Notes under the pieces: model-generated
What the model was told of the DNA's origin: nothing
What the model saw: only the letters and a program-made list of their open reading frames with translations
Databases searched by the model: none
Program-made: the position numbers and the translations under genes
In this document: positions 13,097-20,284 of the stretch, in pieces
How positions within the stretch are numbered: position 1 is the stretch's first letter
How the letters are laid out: each line of letters opens with the position of its first letter
IMG/VR virus record: IMGVR_UViG_3300046318_000005
Span: 1 to 20,326 of that record
Length of the DNA stretch: 20,326 bases
From: a virus
Strand: one strand, 5' to 3'

Positions 13097-15490
13097 TTAC
13101 CCTACTAAATATCCGCTAAATGAACTCCAGTCTTTTCCATGAAAATCAACAGAGAATCCGCTTGAGTTAATCATATATACATAGTCTCCTGGGTTTAAAT
13201 ACATTGAAGTAGTGTATACTACATTACTCCATGCGTTAACTACTGAAGGGCTAAAGTGCATGTTATATCCAGATGTTGCAGCTCCTCCATTCTTCATAAT
13301 ACTAATTGCTGCATTTGTATAATTTCCATTAACTATTGTATAAAAATTAAATTGATAAACTCCAGCAACTGGAGCGGTAAATCTACCATTAGATATATTG
13401 TAACAGCTTCCAATATTATATTCGGTTGTATTGAAAACAAATGTTGCATTAGATGTTAAAGTCCAAGTTGCATTTGTACCATAATAAGCTCTAAATGATG
13501 GCTGTTGAGGAGTTGTAACACGTCCGCTAGTATCAATTTTTAAAGCCTCTCCTCCGTTTGAAAATAGCTTAATTCCATATCCAGTGCTAGCTTGCATATT
13601 AAAATACCCAGATTCAGAATATAAAGCCCCTGTAGAAACACCATTTATTGAACATATAACACCTCCACTATAAACACTTCCTTCCAAAGTTAACCATTTA
13701 GCAGCACCGCCACCGTTCAATGGGGTAGCTGTTCCAATTGCTACGTTTGAATTAAAATATACTTTTGAACCCCCGAATTCTATTGGATGAGCATTTGAGT
13801 TTGTATTTAATAACATTCCTCCCCCTGCTCTACCATATATATTTCCTTCTGCGCTTGCTGTTGTAGAATATAAAGTAATTTGCCCTTGAGTTGATGCCGA
13901 TATACCTGAACTTATAACCCCGTTTACTTGTAATTTATTTCCGTTATCTGTTGTAGTATTTATTAAAACATTATTAGACTGAGTAATGCGCATTTTACTA
14001 ATGCCTGCGGATTGAAAATCAAATCCATTACCATTTCTATTGTCTAATGCAAAATAAGTGCCAGCGTCATATAGATGCGTTGCTACCAGATTATCAGATC
14101 TATTAAATTTAATAGCTCCAGCTGATCTTAACAACATATTTCCATCTAAGTTTAATTTCTCAGATAATATTGCTGTTGCAATACCTACACTTGTTCCATT
14201 GTCTGTTATCTGACTATCCCCTAATGATGCAGCCCCGGTGAACTTAGCTATTTTATTAGCAGTACCGACAGCTCCGCTAACCTGATTAACATAACTATCG
14301 ATTACAACACTTTCCCCAGCAGCACAAGCAAACCCTAACACAACAGATGTTCCGTTAGTTGCTGTAAACTCAGCTGGACTTAATTTAGATCCATTATAGA
14401 ACACATCAACTTGACCAATAGCATAGTTTACACTAAATGTAGTTTGACCTCCTGTTGTCGTGAATACTGTTTCGGTTCTAATCGATGTTGTATTAAATGA
14501 AGATACAAACTTAACAATACTTATCTGTGCATTTAATGTAGCAGGAGTAACTAATACAATAGTTGTACCATTAGTTGCTACAAATTCATCTGGATATAAT
14601 TTAGAACCATTGTAATAAACCTCAACCTGCCCAACCTCATAAGGTGTTGTAAATGTTGTTTGACCAGATGTAGCTATAAAGTTTACTTCTACCCTAGAGT
14701 TCATTGCTGTGGATACTGATCCATCAGCTTTTAAGTATTGATCTACTGTACCTCCGGCCTTTATAAAAGAATTGGCTGTTACATTACTCGTAAATGTTTT
14801 AGTTCCGGTTATAGTTTCAGTTCCAGCTTTATGGACAACTAAAGCGTCGTCAGCTGGTGCGTACCCTAACCATTCTGCAATTGTCTTATTAACCCACAAT
14901 GTTCCATCATATCCTAATACATCACCATTAATTGGAACGTTAGTTTTAATGTCTACATCGTGAATCTCGTTTAATTCAAAACCGTTTTGTACATTTATGA
15001 ATATCTCTCCGTTGTTGGAATTTACTCTAGTAACAACTCCTATAAAAACTAAGTGAGCAGGAGCATAAGGTTTATTAGCTAATCCATAAATAAGATTTCC
15101 ATTTGTTCCTAACCATACCGGGTCCCCTACCGTAGCAGTTGAGGTATTAAGCCCTGCTAATCTACCTATTTGCACAACGTCAGCAAACCCGTTAATTGTA
15201 ACAGTAGCGTTAAGTAACCCTAGTGTTTTTGAAGATGTAGCTTCTGTAGCATTTGACGCTAACCCTACAATTATATTTGTTCCATCAGCACCAGTTACAT
15301 ATACAGCCTGTCCTTTATTTATAGCAACACCTGCCTTGACCTCGTTCTGAACACCACTAGCAACACCTCCGCCAGAATTAATCCAACTAACAGTACTACC
15401 ATTAGATGATAATACTTGTCCAGACGAACCAATTGCTCCAGAAGAATCCTTCAGACCGGCTTGGACCTCTATATCACTTTTAAATTTCAT
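13097..15490 (-). CDS. Large modular tail fibre with C1q/TNF-like tip
   Basis: The 797-residue protein has recognisable modules in order. Residues 1-45: short N-terminal attachment segment (GQVLSSNGSTVSWINSGGG). About 48-190: a domain with KAGVAINKGQAVYVTGADGTN, VGLASNATEATSSKTLGLL and VGDPVWLG. About 268-400: two tandem copies of a ~75-residue unit (FIATSGQTTF, GQVEVYYNGSKLYPDEF, ATNGTTIVL; then VFTTTGGQTTF, GQVDVFYNGSKLSPAEF, ATNGTSVVL). About 405-660: GIGT-type fibre repeats. About 664-797: a C1q/TNF-like jelly roll (FTAPVAGVYQFNF, PGDYVYMINSSG, final SFSGYLVG). The tip probably forms a trimer and binds the host. It is the longest protein in the fibre block and lies between a second large fibre and the 88-residue protein. 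Confidence 0.88.
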   Translation of the reverse strand: MKFKSDIEVQAGLKDSSGAIGSSGQVLSSNGSTVSWINSGGGVASGVQNEVKAGVAINKGQAVYVTGADGTNIIVGLASNATEATSSKTLGLLNATVTINGFADVVQIGRLAGLNTSTATVGDPVWLGTNGNLIYGLANKPYAPAHLVFIGVVTRVNSNNGEIFINVQNGFELNEIHDVDIKTNVPINGDVLGYDGTLWVNKTIAEWLGYAPADDALVVHKAGTETITGTKTFTSNVTANSFIKAGGTVDQYLKADGSVSTAMNSRVEVNFIATSGQTTFTTPYEVGQVEVYYNGSKLYPDEFVATNGTTIVLVTPATLNAQISIVKFVSSFNTTSIRTETVFTTTGGQTTFSVNYAIGQVDVFYNGSKLSPAEFTATNGTSVVLGFACAAGESVVIDSYVNQVSGAVGTANKIAKFTGAASLGDSQITDNGTSVGIATAILSEKLNLDGNMLLRSAGAIKFNRSDNLVATHLYDAGTYFALDNRNGNGFDFQSAGISKMRITQSNNVLINTTTDNGNKLQVNGVISSGISASTQGQITLYSTTASAEGNIYGRAGGGMLLNTNSNAHPIEFGGSKVYFNSNVAIGTATPLNGGGAAKWLTLEGSVYSGGVICSINGVSTGALYSESGYFNMQASTGYGIKLFSNGGEALKIDTSGRVTTPQQPSFRAYYGTNATWTLTSNATFVFNTTEYNIGSCYNISNGRFTAPVAGVYQFNFYTIVNGNYTNAAISIMKNGGAATSGYNMHFSPSVVNAWSNVVYTTSMYLNPGDYVYMINSSGFSVDFHGKDWSSFSGYLVG

Positions 15491-15500
15491 ATACTATGTT

Positions 15501-16826
15501 TTATTTTTGTACCAATACTCTAATTGGATTTGTTGGAACAGCAGAGAATGTAACAGTAATCGTATTCACACTAGCTCTAGTAATGTCTGCATACACAGTA
15601 TCATTAGTAACCGTATCGTATAATTGTACCATAACATCTAATGTATTCAAGTTATGAGTAACTGTTGCAGTTGCAGATATTGTTGTTGCATAAGATATTG
15701 TTGGAGGCGTATATGTTGATGCTATTGTTACCGTATCGGTTGTAGCGTTTGTTGTAATTTCAATTGCATTACCAGCTACCAATGTTAGAGTATCGTCATT
15801 CCCGTCAGCAACCACTGTAGACTGCCCAGATACTGCAATATTTTTAAATATACTCTGAGAAGAACCTTTATCAGTATTTGTTACTGTAGCAGTACCGGCA
15901 GAATAAGCAACACCAATTCCAGATCCAGCATTAACATTGCCTAAACCTACAGTTGTAAGCGTAGCTAAATCAATATTACTCTGAACCGTTGTCCAATCTG
16001 CTAAAGTAGTAGGTGTGTCTTTGTTAGCTATTAATGAATCACCAACTCTAACTTGTTCGGTAAAGAATGATCCATCAACTGTAACAGTCCACATAAATCC
16101 TTTCTTAATTGTACCTGTTGGAGGTGAATCTAAGTTTGGAGTATTGGTAGCAGCATCATATCCGCCTTGGAATACTAAAGCTCCGGTTACGGCATTATCA
16201 ACGTAAGCTTTACTTGCTGCGTCAGTACTTGCAATCGGTACTGCTGGAATTGTAACTTGTCCGGCAAAACTAGATTGACCAGTTCCTTGAACAGTTAATG
16301 TTCCAACTAAAGTAACGCTATCTTGCAATCCTATAGTTATTGAGCCATTATTACCAGTAGACTCAGTGATTTTTACGCCATTTGTTGTACCGTTAAAAGT
16401 TACATCAGACACAACTTGTGTTGAAAGCGTTTGCTCGGTTAAACTTATTACAGCGGAATTTGATCCTCCAGCAGCAACCGGCAAAGTATACAATGCTCCA
16501 ATTGGAGTACCCCAAGTATTATCGCCTCTAAGGAATGTTGTACTGCTTGCAGTTCCTGTAGCTGATAGACTAGCTTCTATGCTTATTACATTGCTCCCAG
16601 ACGCGCTTAAATTAGTTAAGCTAACAAATGTGCTATTATTTAGATTTACTTGCTTTAAACCTATCCATTGTGATCCGTCATGGTATTTCAATGTATTTAC
16701 ATTGGTTGTACTATCAAGATATATTTGTCCTTTAGCAGCAGTTGGCGCTGTAGATGCAACTTGAACCTTTGCATTAAGCAGTTGGTTGTCGTTGATGTTT
16801 AAATTATTTAAAAACTGTATTGCCAT
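15501..16826 (-). CDS. Tail fibre / appendage protein with repeat and beta-sandwich modules
   Basis: This 441-residue protein starts MAIQFLNNLNINDNQLLNAKVQ, followed by GQIYLDSTTNVNTLKYHDGSQWIGL, a module frequent at the start of phage fibres. The middle has ASTDAASKAYVDNAVTGAL (a collar-like trimer motif) and a domain with GGYDAATNTPNLDSPPTGTI, GFMWTVTVDGSFF and VRVGDSLIANKD. The end (about 385-441) is a beta module with ATVTHNLNTLDVMVQLYD, DITRASVNTITVTFSA and IRVLVQK, related in pattern to the C-terminus of the next protein upstream (NHNL, followed by a VT/TITFS strand). The abundant Thr, Ser, Asn and Val fit a trimeric beta fibre. No chaperone domain is visible. It is probably a proximal fibre or adaptor. 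Confidence 0.82.
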   Translation of the reverse strand: MAIQFLNNLNINDNQLLNAKVQVASTAPTAAKGQIYLDSTTNVNTLKYHDGSQWIGLKQVNLNNSTFVSLTNLSASGSNVISIEASLSATGTASSTTFLRGDNTWGTPIGALYTLPVAAGGSNSAVISLTEQTLSTQVVSDVTFNGTTNGVKITESTGNNGSITIGLQDSVTLVGTLTVQGTGQSSFAGQVTIPAVPIASTDAASKAYVDNAVTGALVFQGGYDAATNTPNLDSPPTGTIKKGFMWTVTVDGSFFTEQVRVGDSLIANKDTPTTLADWTTVQSNIDLATLTTVGLGNVNAGSGIGVAYSAGTATVTNTDKGSSQSIFKNIAVSGQSTVVADGNDDTLTLVAGNAIEITTNATTDTVTIASTYTPPTISYATTISATATVTHNLNTLDVMVQLYDTVTNDTVYADITRASVNTITVTFSAVPTNPIRVLVQK

Positions 16827-16828
16827 AG

Positions 16829-17542
16829 TTAGTTCATATATGCTTTTCCAGATTCATCTCCAGAAAAAGTTATTGTTAAGTTATTCTCGTCTATATATAC
16901 TACATCTGCAATACCTACTTGACCAGTAGACAAAACCATTGTAGCAGAAGGAAATTTGTTTAAGTTGTGATTAATTATCCATGGATTAGCAGGCGTATCC
17001 TGTGTAAATACAAACGTCTTGTCTGCTACAGCATCTAAACTTACTAAAGATATCATGTAGTTCTCATCCTCTTCCATGAAGCCGTGACCTGTTTTATAGT
17101 CTACGGTTACTGTAAAGAAGTTAGGATCCTCATCGTATATTTCGATATCTAATATCTTGTAAAATCCAAACGAATTGATATCACTAGACTTAAACATAAG
17201 AACCTCACACTTGTCTAAGAAATTTAAGAAGTCAGAAACTATGTTCTGCTTCATAGTGTACTTACTAAGTATGAATGTATTGATAGAAGAGAAGTTAACC
17301 TCAGGCCCTCTCTCAGGGACAAATGTTAACGTTCCATTAGGTCTCTGCTCTAGCGGATCCAACGTGTAGTACTTATACTGAAGTGGAACTCCAATATTTA
17401 TTATCTGATTCTCGTTAAAGTATTCAGCAAGCTTTTTCGGTGTAAAGTTTTTTGTTCTGTTCTGCATATTAGCATCAGAACCGATCCACTTATCAAGAGC
17501 CGTGATCTTTTCGTCTACAACGTATGTACTTATTTTTGTCAT
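16829..17542 (-). CDS. Fibre-type structural protein with MTKIS module and NHNL end module
   Basis: A 237-residue protein. The first 50 residues (MTKISTYVVDEKITALDKWIGSDA, then TKNFTPKKLAEYF) match the start of the 87-residue protein at 9093-9356. The middle (about 55-175) is unfamiliar, rich in aromatic and acidic residues (NTFILSKYTMKQNIVSDFL, FGFYKILDIEIYDEDPNFF). The last 60 residues (NPWIINHNLNKFPSATMVL, GIADVVYIDENNLTITFSG, GKAYMN) form a beta module common at the ends of phage fibre proteins and similar in layout to the end of the 441-residue protein. It may be an adaptor that docks fibres on the tail or head. No enzyme motif is seen. Confidence 0.75.
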   Translation of the reverse strand: MTKISTYVVDEKITALDKWIGSDANMQNRTKNFTPKKLAEYFNENQIINIGVPLQYKYYTLDPLEQRPNGTLTFVPERGPEVNFSSINTFILSKYTMKQNIVSDFLNFLDKCEVLMFKSSDINSFGFYKILDIEIYDEDPNFFTVTVDYKTGHGFMEEDENYMISLVSLDAVADKTFVFTQDTPANPWIINHNLNKFPSATMVLSTGQVGIADVVYIDENNLTITFSGDESGKAYMN

Positions 17543-17543
17543 A

Positions 17544-17678
17544 TTACTTTCCTTGACCTACGTTCTTTTTAACGTAGTTCTTGCTAGATTTTAATTTAGA
17601 AGTCTTGCTTTTACTATGAACGCCTGGACGCTTAATGCTTTTAGATTCCTTCTTGTTTGATTCTGTCTGCTTAGCCAT
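17544..17678 (-). CDS. Tiny basic phage protein
   Basis: A 44-residue, Lys/Ser-rich protein (MAKQTESNKKESKSIK, RPGVHSKSKTSK, then SKNYVKKNVGQGK). The RPGVHSK-K-SK pattern with a KNY and GQG ending is, as I recall, shared by small proteins of Flavobacterium phages, so I accept it although it is short. Its start overlaps the spanin-like gene's stop by one base (TAATG), which supports translation. The strong positive charge suggests contact with nucleic acid or acidic proteins. The function is unknown. Confidence 0.72.
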   Translation of the reverse strand: MAKQTESNKKESKSIKRPGVHSKSKTSKLKSSKNYVKKNVGQGK

Positions 17679-18142
17679 TATAAGAATATTTTTTTCTTTA
17701 CTTGTCTATAAATGTACATTCCGATAGGAATAAGAAGCAGCCATAAATAAACAAAGTTGTTTGCTTTTTTGTCTACCTTCTTTACAAAAGTTTTCTTGAT
17801 ACCTTCTCTTTTTACATTTAATTTTTTTACAGAAGATACTTTTATATTCTCTTTTGTTTTATCTACAGTAGCCCTGTTTACTTTTTTGCTTTTTATGACT
17901 ACGTTTTTAAAAATCTTACCGTCAATTTCCATTGGCCTTGACGTGTCCTTTGCCGTGTACTCTACCTCGTCTGTAGACTCTAGTATCGTTACATTATTGT
18001 CCTTAACATAGGTTCCGTCTATCTTAACTTCAGACACACTATCAACCTTAGTTTCTATTACTACCTTAGACACATCTACCTTTCTAGATGCGCAGGAGTG
18101 TAGTAGTACTATACTAATAAATAGTATAAGTAGTCTTGCCAT
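17678..18142 (-). CDS. Probable unimolecular spanin (lipoprotein with C-terminal membrane anchor)
   Basis: I start this gene at ATG 18142 rather than the first ATG of the frame at 18232, because the protein then begins MARLLILFISIVLLHSC, a classic lipoprotein signal with a lipobox ending at Cys17. The 154-residue product then has a long Lys/Asp/Val-rich periplasmic region with beta-like repeats (VVIETKVDSVSEVKIDG, EVEYTAKDTSRPMEIDG, KTKENIKVSSVKKLNVKREG), and a C-terminal membrane segment (about 130-145, FVYLWLLLIPIGMYIY) followed by a basic end. An outer-membrane lipid anchor plus an inner-membrane anchor in one chain is the design of u-spanins such as T1 gp11, which fuse the two membranes at the end of lysis. 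It overlaps the peptidase gene by 29 bases in another frame, fitting a lysis cassette. Confidence 0.7.
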   Translation of the reverse strand: MARLLILFISIVLLHSCASRKVDVSKVVIETKVDSVSEVKIDGTYVKDNNVTILESTDEVEYTAKDTSRPMEIDGKIFKNVVIKSKKVNRATVDKTKENIKVSSVKKLNVKREGIKKTFVKKVDKKANNFVYLWLLLIPIGMYIYRQVKKKIFL

Positions 18143-18572
18143 TTTTCTTCGTTGCTTTAAGAACTTGTTTTCTTTGCTTTCCATTAGACTCAAAAGATAC
18201 GTGTACCCAGTCAGGGTTTTTATCTGTTCCAAATTCCCATATTAACTGATCAAATGATAGATTATTCTTTATCCAATTAAAAATCTGAGCGTTTGTAATT
18301 CCTGTATTATCCATGTCTATATCTATAGCCTCTCCAGAACAGTGCTGGCTAGATAAAGATCCTTTTATAGCCTTATTAAGCGCTAAACTTCTGTATCCGG
18401 AACTTATATGTATTGGAGTATTAAAGTGATCTCTAATAGGCTGAAATACATTTACAGCTAGCTTCTTCATGTTATTTAAGTGTTCTGCTGTAGGATCGTT
18501 TTTTATTCCGCTCCTTTTAGCCAAATCACTTCTAGTCATTTCAGCTAAGGATAAGTTCTTAGATAGATTCAT
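18114..18572 (-). CDS. Peptidase M15-type endolysin (zinc peptidoglycan peptidase)
   Basis: This 152-residue protein carries the M15A pattern: ISSGYRSLALNKAIKGS, SSQHCSGEAIDIDM (His77 and Asp84 as zinc ligands), DQLIWEF (Glu113, probable catalytic acid) and DWVHVSF (His124, third zinc ligand). Length matches single-domain phage and bacterial members that cut peptide cross-bridges or D-Ala ends of peptidoglycan. There is no signal peptide, so export needs a holin, and two small membrane proteins are encoded just upstream (18569-18865 and 18858-19049). It overlaps the upstream gene by four bases and the spanin-like gene by 29. It is probably the phage endolysin; a structural wall-opening role is less likely given the lysis-type neighbours. 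Confidence 0.9.
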   Translation of the reverse strand: MNLSKNLSLAEMTRSDLAKRSGIKNDPTAEHLNNMKKLAVNVFQPIRDHFNTPIHISSGYRSLALNKAIKGSLSSQHCSGEAIDIDMDNTGITNAQIFNWIKNNLSFDQLIWEFGTDKNPDWVHVSFESNGKQRKQVLKATKKNGKTTYTIY

Positions 18573-18865
18573 GGCTTTGAAAATATTTTAATTAATATTG
18601 TAGCTAGAGACCCTAGTATGATGACTATTACAACCTTGAACTGATTTACGTATACCGAAACCTCATTTTTAAATGTTTCAAGGTCCTCTACACGGTCCTC
18701 TATTTCATTTATTTTGAATAGCATTCCGTGATTATTGTTTAGCTCATTGCCAACAATAGCATTCTTAATATCGCGGATATTTTCTCCGACAATAGCTAAG
18801 TCTTCAACAAGTTCTTGTTGTTTTTTTTCAAGTCTGTCCAATCTTTCTATCTCTAAATTACTCAT
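18569..18865 (-). CDS. Coiled-coil protein with C-terminal membrane segment (holin or holin-associated)
   Basis: The 98-residue protein starts with a charged coiled coil (IERLDRLEKKQQELVEDLAI), a second helix with heptad spacing (INEIEDRVEDLETFKNEVSV) and ends with one hydrophobic segment (about 77-95, FKVVIVIILGSLATILIKIFS) and a short basic tail. This XhlA-like layout (cytoplasmic coil, one membrane anchor) is found next to endolysins. It overlaps the endolysin start by four bases and the 63-residue membrane protein by eight. It may form the holin, regulate it, or work as a pair with the neighbour. Which of the two makes the lethal hole is unknown. Confidence 0.65.
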   Translation of the reverse strand: MSNLEIERLDRLEKKQQELVEDLAIVGENIRDIKNAIVGNELNNNHGMLFKINEIEDRVEDLETFKNEVSVYVNQFKVVIVIILGSLATILIKIFSKP

Positions 18866-19049
18866 TTTTTCTTATGGATAATTTTTCGACAATATCTGTA
18901 ACTCCCTGAATACTAATATACGCTGTTGCTATTATAACCCAGTCAGAAGATGTTAGTGTTCCTGAGAATAGCCCAGCACAACCTATAAGGAAAACAAAAA
19001 GTTTTCTACTTATCCATCTGTTTATTATTGTATCAAGGTTCTTACGCAT
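18858..19049 (-). CDS. Small two-helix membrane protein (holin candidate)
   Basis: A 63-residue protein with a basic N-terminus (MRKNLDTIINRWISRK), a first hydrophobic helix (about 17-31, LFVFLIGCAGLFSGT), a Ser/Asp turn and a second hydrophobic helix (about 37-53, WVIIATAYISIQGVTDI), then a charged tail. Two-helix membrane proteins of this size just upstream of a cytoplasmic endolysin are typically holins. It overlaps the coiled-coil membrane protein gene by eight bases. Confident as a membrane protein; moderate as the holin. Confidence 0.65.
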   Translation of the reverse strand: MRKNLDTIINRWISRKLFVFLIGCAGLFSGTLTSSDWVIIATAYISIQGVTDIVEKLSIRKNE

Positions 19050-19050
19050 A

Positions 19051-19311
19051 CTACCAAAGAGCTACTATTCCTGTAGCAGTCGTTGTTGTTGAAAATACAC
19101 GAACTACTTGGATAGGTAATACCACTCCTGCTGGAACGGCATTTAAAGTGATGTCATCACCTCCTGCTGTAAGTACTCTAATTATTCCTCCTGATCCTGT
19201 GTATAAAACACAAGGTTCAGCCTGAGCAGCTCCGTTAACTGAAGGAATATTTTGCGTGTCTGATTTAACTACTGCTAAGCCTCTACTTTGTTGTAACTTT
19301 TGATATGCCAT
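19051..19311 (-). CDS. Small spike-base-like structural protein
   Basis: An 86-residue protein. The C-terminal half (VLYTGSGGIIRVLTAGGDDITLNAVP, then VLPIQVVRVFSTTTTATGIVAL) closely follows the pattern of the spike base protein family described in Rhodobacter-type phages and gene transfer agents (GG-D and the V-V-R-V ending, with TTA and IVAL). It probably forms a small beta-barrel in the virion. The start MAYQKLQQSRG overlaps the 62-residue gene by 29 bases. No membrane segment is visible. The link is from remembered family pattern. Confidence 0.7.
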   Translation of the reverse strand: MAYQKLQQSRGLAVVKSDTQNIPSVNGAAQAEPCVLYTGSGGIIRVLTAGGDDITLNAVPAGVVLPIQVVRVFSTTTTATGIVALW

Positions 19312-19471
19312 CTTTATTTAATATTTTATTTATTAGTAAATCTGGGTTGTTTAGCTTTTCTTTTCTAGCTCCACATCCACAGTCTGTTCCTGTTTTTTCT
19401 GATATTGCATCTACTACCTTTTTTATTCCAGTAGCTGTCGTAATTGACTCAATAGCGTTTCCTAGTAACAT
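19283..19471 (-). CDS. Small Cys-motif phage protein
   Basis: A 62-residue protein with TGIKKVVDAISEKTG followed by DCGCGARKEKLN and an Ile/Lys-rich end. The C-G-C-G-x-R-K-x-x-L-N block after a VVDAI helix is, as I recall, common among small proteins of Bacteroidota phages, but I know of no function. Two Cys two residues apart could bind metal only together with another chain. It starts in an AAATAATATG context and overlaps the next gene (spike-base-like) by 29 bases in another frame. Confidence 0.75.
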   Translation of the reverse strand: MLLGNAIESITTATGIKKVVDAISEKTGTDCGCGARKEKLNNPDLLINKILNKDGISKVTTK

Positions 19472-19478
19472 ATTATTT
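19469..19478 (-). promoter_or_regulatory. A-rich translation start context AAATAATATG
   Basis: Third occurrence of the ten-base context also present at two fibre genes (11748-11757 and 12793-12802), here at the start of the 62-residue Cys-motif gene. Confidence 0.45.
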
Positions 19479-19748
19479 AGTTTTTTTGCCTCTTGCTCTT
19501 TTATCTCCAGGCATGTCGTTAGTATCTCCTCTATTCTCTGACGCCTTCTTCATTACATATCCACGCTTAGTATGCGCTAGATCCATTCCGTTCTTGTCAC
19601 CGTACGTTCCTCTTTTACGATTCTCACGGTTAAGTTCTACTCGCTTAGCTACTTGCTTATCAGACTTATTATATTCCTTCTGATATTCGTTGCGTTTTTT
19701 ACGAGCCTCTGGATTCTCTTTGTAATATTTAGCGGTTTTTCCTAGCAT
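19473..19748 (-). CDS. Small basic protein with ENRKRGTYG and SHTK-like motifs
   Basis: A 91-residue, strongly basic protein. The N-terminus is a Lys/Arg-rich helix (AKYYKENPEARKKRNEYQKEY), followed by VELNRENRKRGTYGDKNGMDLAHTKRGYVMKKASENRG and an MPGDKRARG end. This motif order is, as I recall, widespread among small phage proteins of unknown function; the H-x-K and NRG part recalls nuclease-like or DNA-contacting modules, but no complete HNH site is present. It belongs to a run of very small basic genes and overlaps the upstream gene by 20 bases. It possibly contacts DNA. Confidence 0.75.
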   Translation of the reverse strand: MLGKTAKYYKENPEARKKRNEYQKEYNKSDKQVAKRVELNRENRKRGTYGDKNGMDLAHTKRGYVMKKASENRGDTNDMPGDKRARGKKTK

Positions 19749-19878
19749 TATTTTTTATCTTTTTTTCTTGCTTGAGCATTTCTTTTGTAGGAGCCTTTCC
19801 GCTTCCAGCATTGGCTCTAATGTTGTCCCATAGACCTCTCTTAGATACTGATCCGTCTTTTCTTTTCATCATCTTCAT
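19729..19878 (-). CDS. Tiny basic phage protein (GLWDNI motif)
   Basis: A 49-residue protein starting at ATG 19878 (MKMMKRKDGSVSKRGLWDNI, then RANAGSGKAPTKEMLKQEKK). The frame is open further upstream to 19914, but those residues overlap the 88-residue gene, and the ATG at 19878 lies one base after that gene's stop, so the shorter form is preferred; starts at 19872 or 19869 are also possible. The GLWDNI and GSGKAPT pieces are, as I recall, shared by many phage proteins of unknown function. Highly basic; no known role. Confidence 0.65.
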   Translation of the reverse strand: MKMMKRKDGSVSKRGLWDNIRANAGSGKAPTKEMLKQEKKIKNNARKNR

Positions 19879-19879
19879 C

Positions 19880-20146
19880 CTACCACTTAATTTTATCCGA
19901 CCAAAAGGCCGCACTTGATTTACCTTTAGCTATATTCTTTCCATGTCTTGCCTTGAATGACGCCCTCTTCGCTTTCATTGCATCGCTCTCTCCCGCTTTA
20001 GGCTTCCCTGCTGTCTTAGCTCCTTGCTCTCCGAATCGAATTATCTTTTCCTTTCCATTAGTACACGCCTTCACGACATGAGACTTTGTCGGGTGACTAG
20101 GTGTTCTTTTAGGAACGTTGCACTTCATTGACTTCTTATCAATCAT
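19880..20146 (-). CDS. Small basic phage protein (HVVKAC/KIIRFGEQG family)
   Basis: An 88-residue protein with PKRTPSHPTKSHVVKAC, then GKEKIIRFGEQGAKTAGKPK, KAKRASFKARHGKNIAKGK and the ending AAFWSDKIKW. I recognise this pattern as a widespread small phage protein family of unknown function. The composition is strongly basic. The Cys and His residues are few and do not form an evident metal site. It starts three bases after the stop of the 43-residue gene upstream and ends one base before the probable start of the next. Confidence 0.8.
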   Translation of the reverse strand: MIDKKSMKCNVPKRTPSHPTKSHVVKACTNGKEKIIRFGEQGAKTAGKPKAGESDAMKAKRASFKARHGKNIAKGKSSAAFWSDKIKW

Positions 20147-20149
20147 AAC

Positions 20150-20281
20150 TTACTTCTTTTTAGACTTTCCAGCCTTTGATAATGCAATAGCAATAGCCTG
20201 CTTTTGAGGCTTTCCGTGCTTTATTTCTGTTCTTATGTTGGCACTAATTGTTTTAGCGCTCTTTCCTGACTTTAACGGCAT
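20150..20281 (-). CDS. Tiny basic phage protein ([19 protein letters not shown])
   Basis: A 43-residue protein. It starts [20 protein letters not shown] and ends [19 protein letters not shown] plus a Lys tail. This layout (a short Ser/Lys start, a helix, then PQKQA-AIAL-KAG) is, as I recall, a frequent small protein of tailed phages with no established role. The good match to the remembered pattern and the tight spacing to its neighbour support it as a gene despite its length. Confidence 0.75.
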   Translation of the reverse strand: MPLKSGKSAKTISANIRTEIKHGKPQKQAIAIALSKAGKSKKK

Positions 20282-20284
20282 AAT

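Noticed and set aside
16366-16764. 132-codon open frame on the plus strand
   Set aside because: It lies fully antisense to the 441-residue fibre gene, whose composition (Thr/Ser/Asn/Val) leaves the opposite strand open. The predicted protein has no recognisable motif and no start signal.
18143-18232. Upstream extension of the spanin-like gene by 30 codons
   Set aside because: The extension overlaps the conserved end of the M15 peptidase gene and would hide the lipoprotein signal behind 30 charged residues. The internal ATG at 18142 gives a standard lipobox protein.
19879-19914. Upstream extension of the 49-residue basic gene
   Set aside because: Those codons overlap the conserved C-terminus of the 88-residue gene, and a start lies one base after that gene's stop codon.
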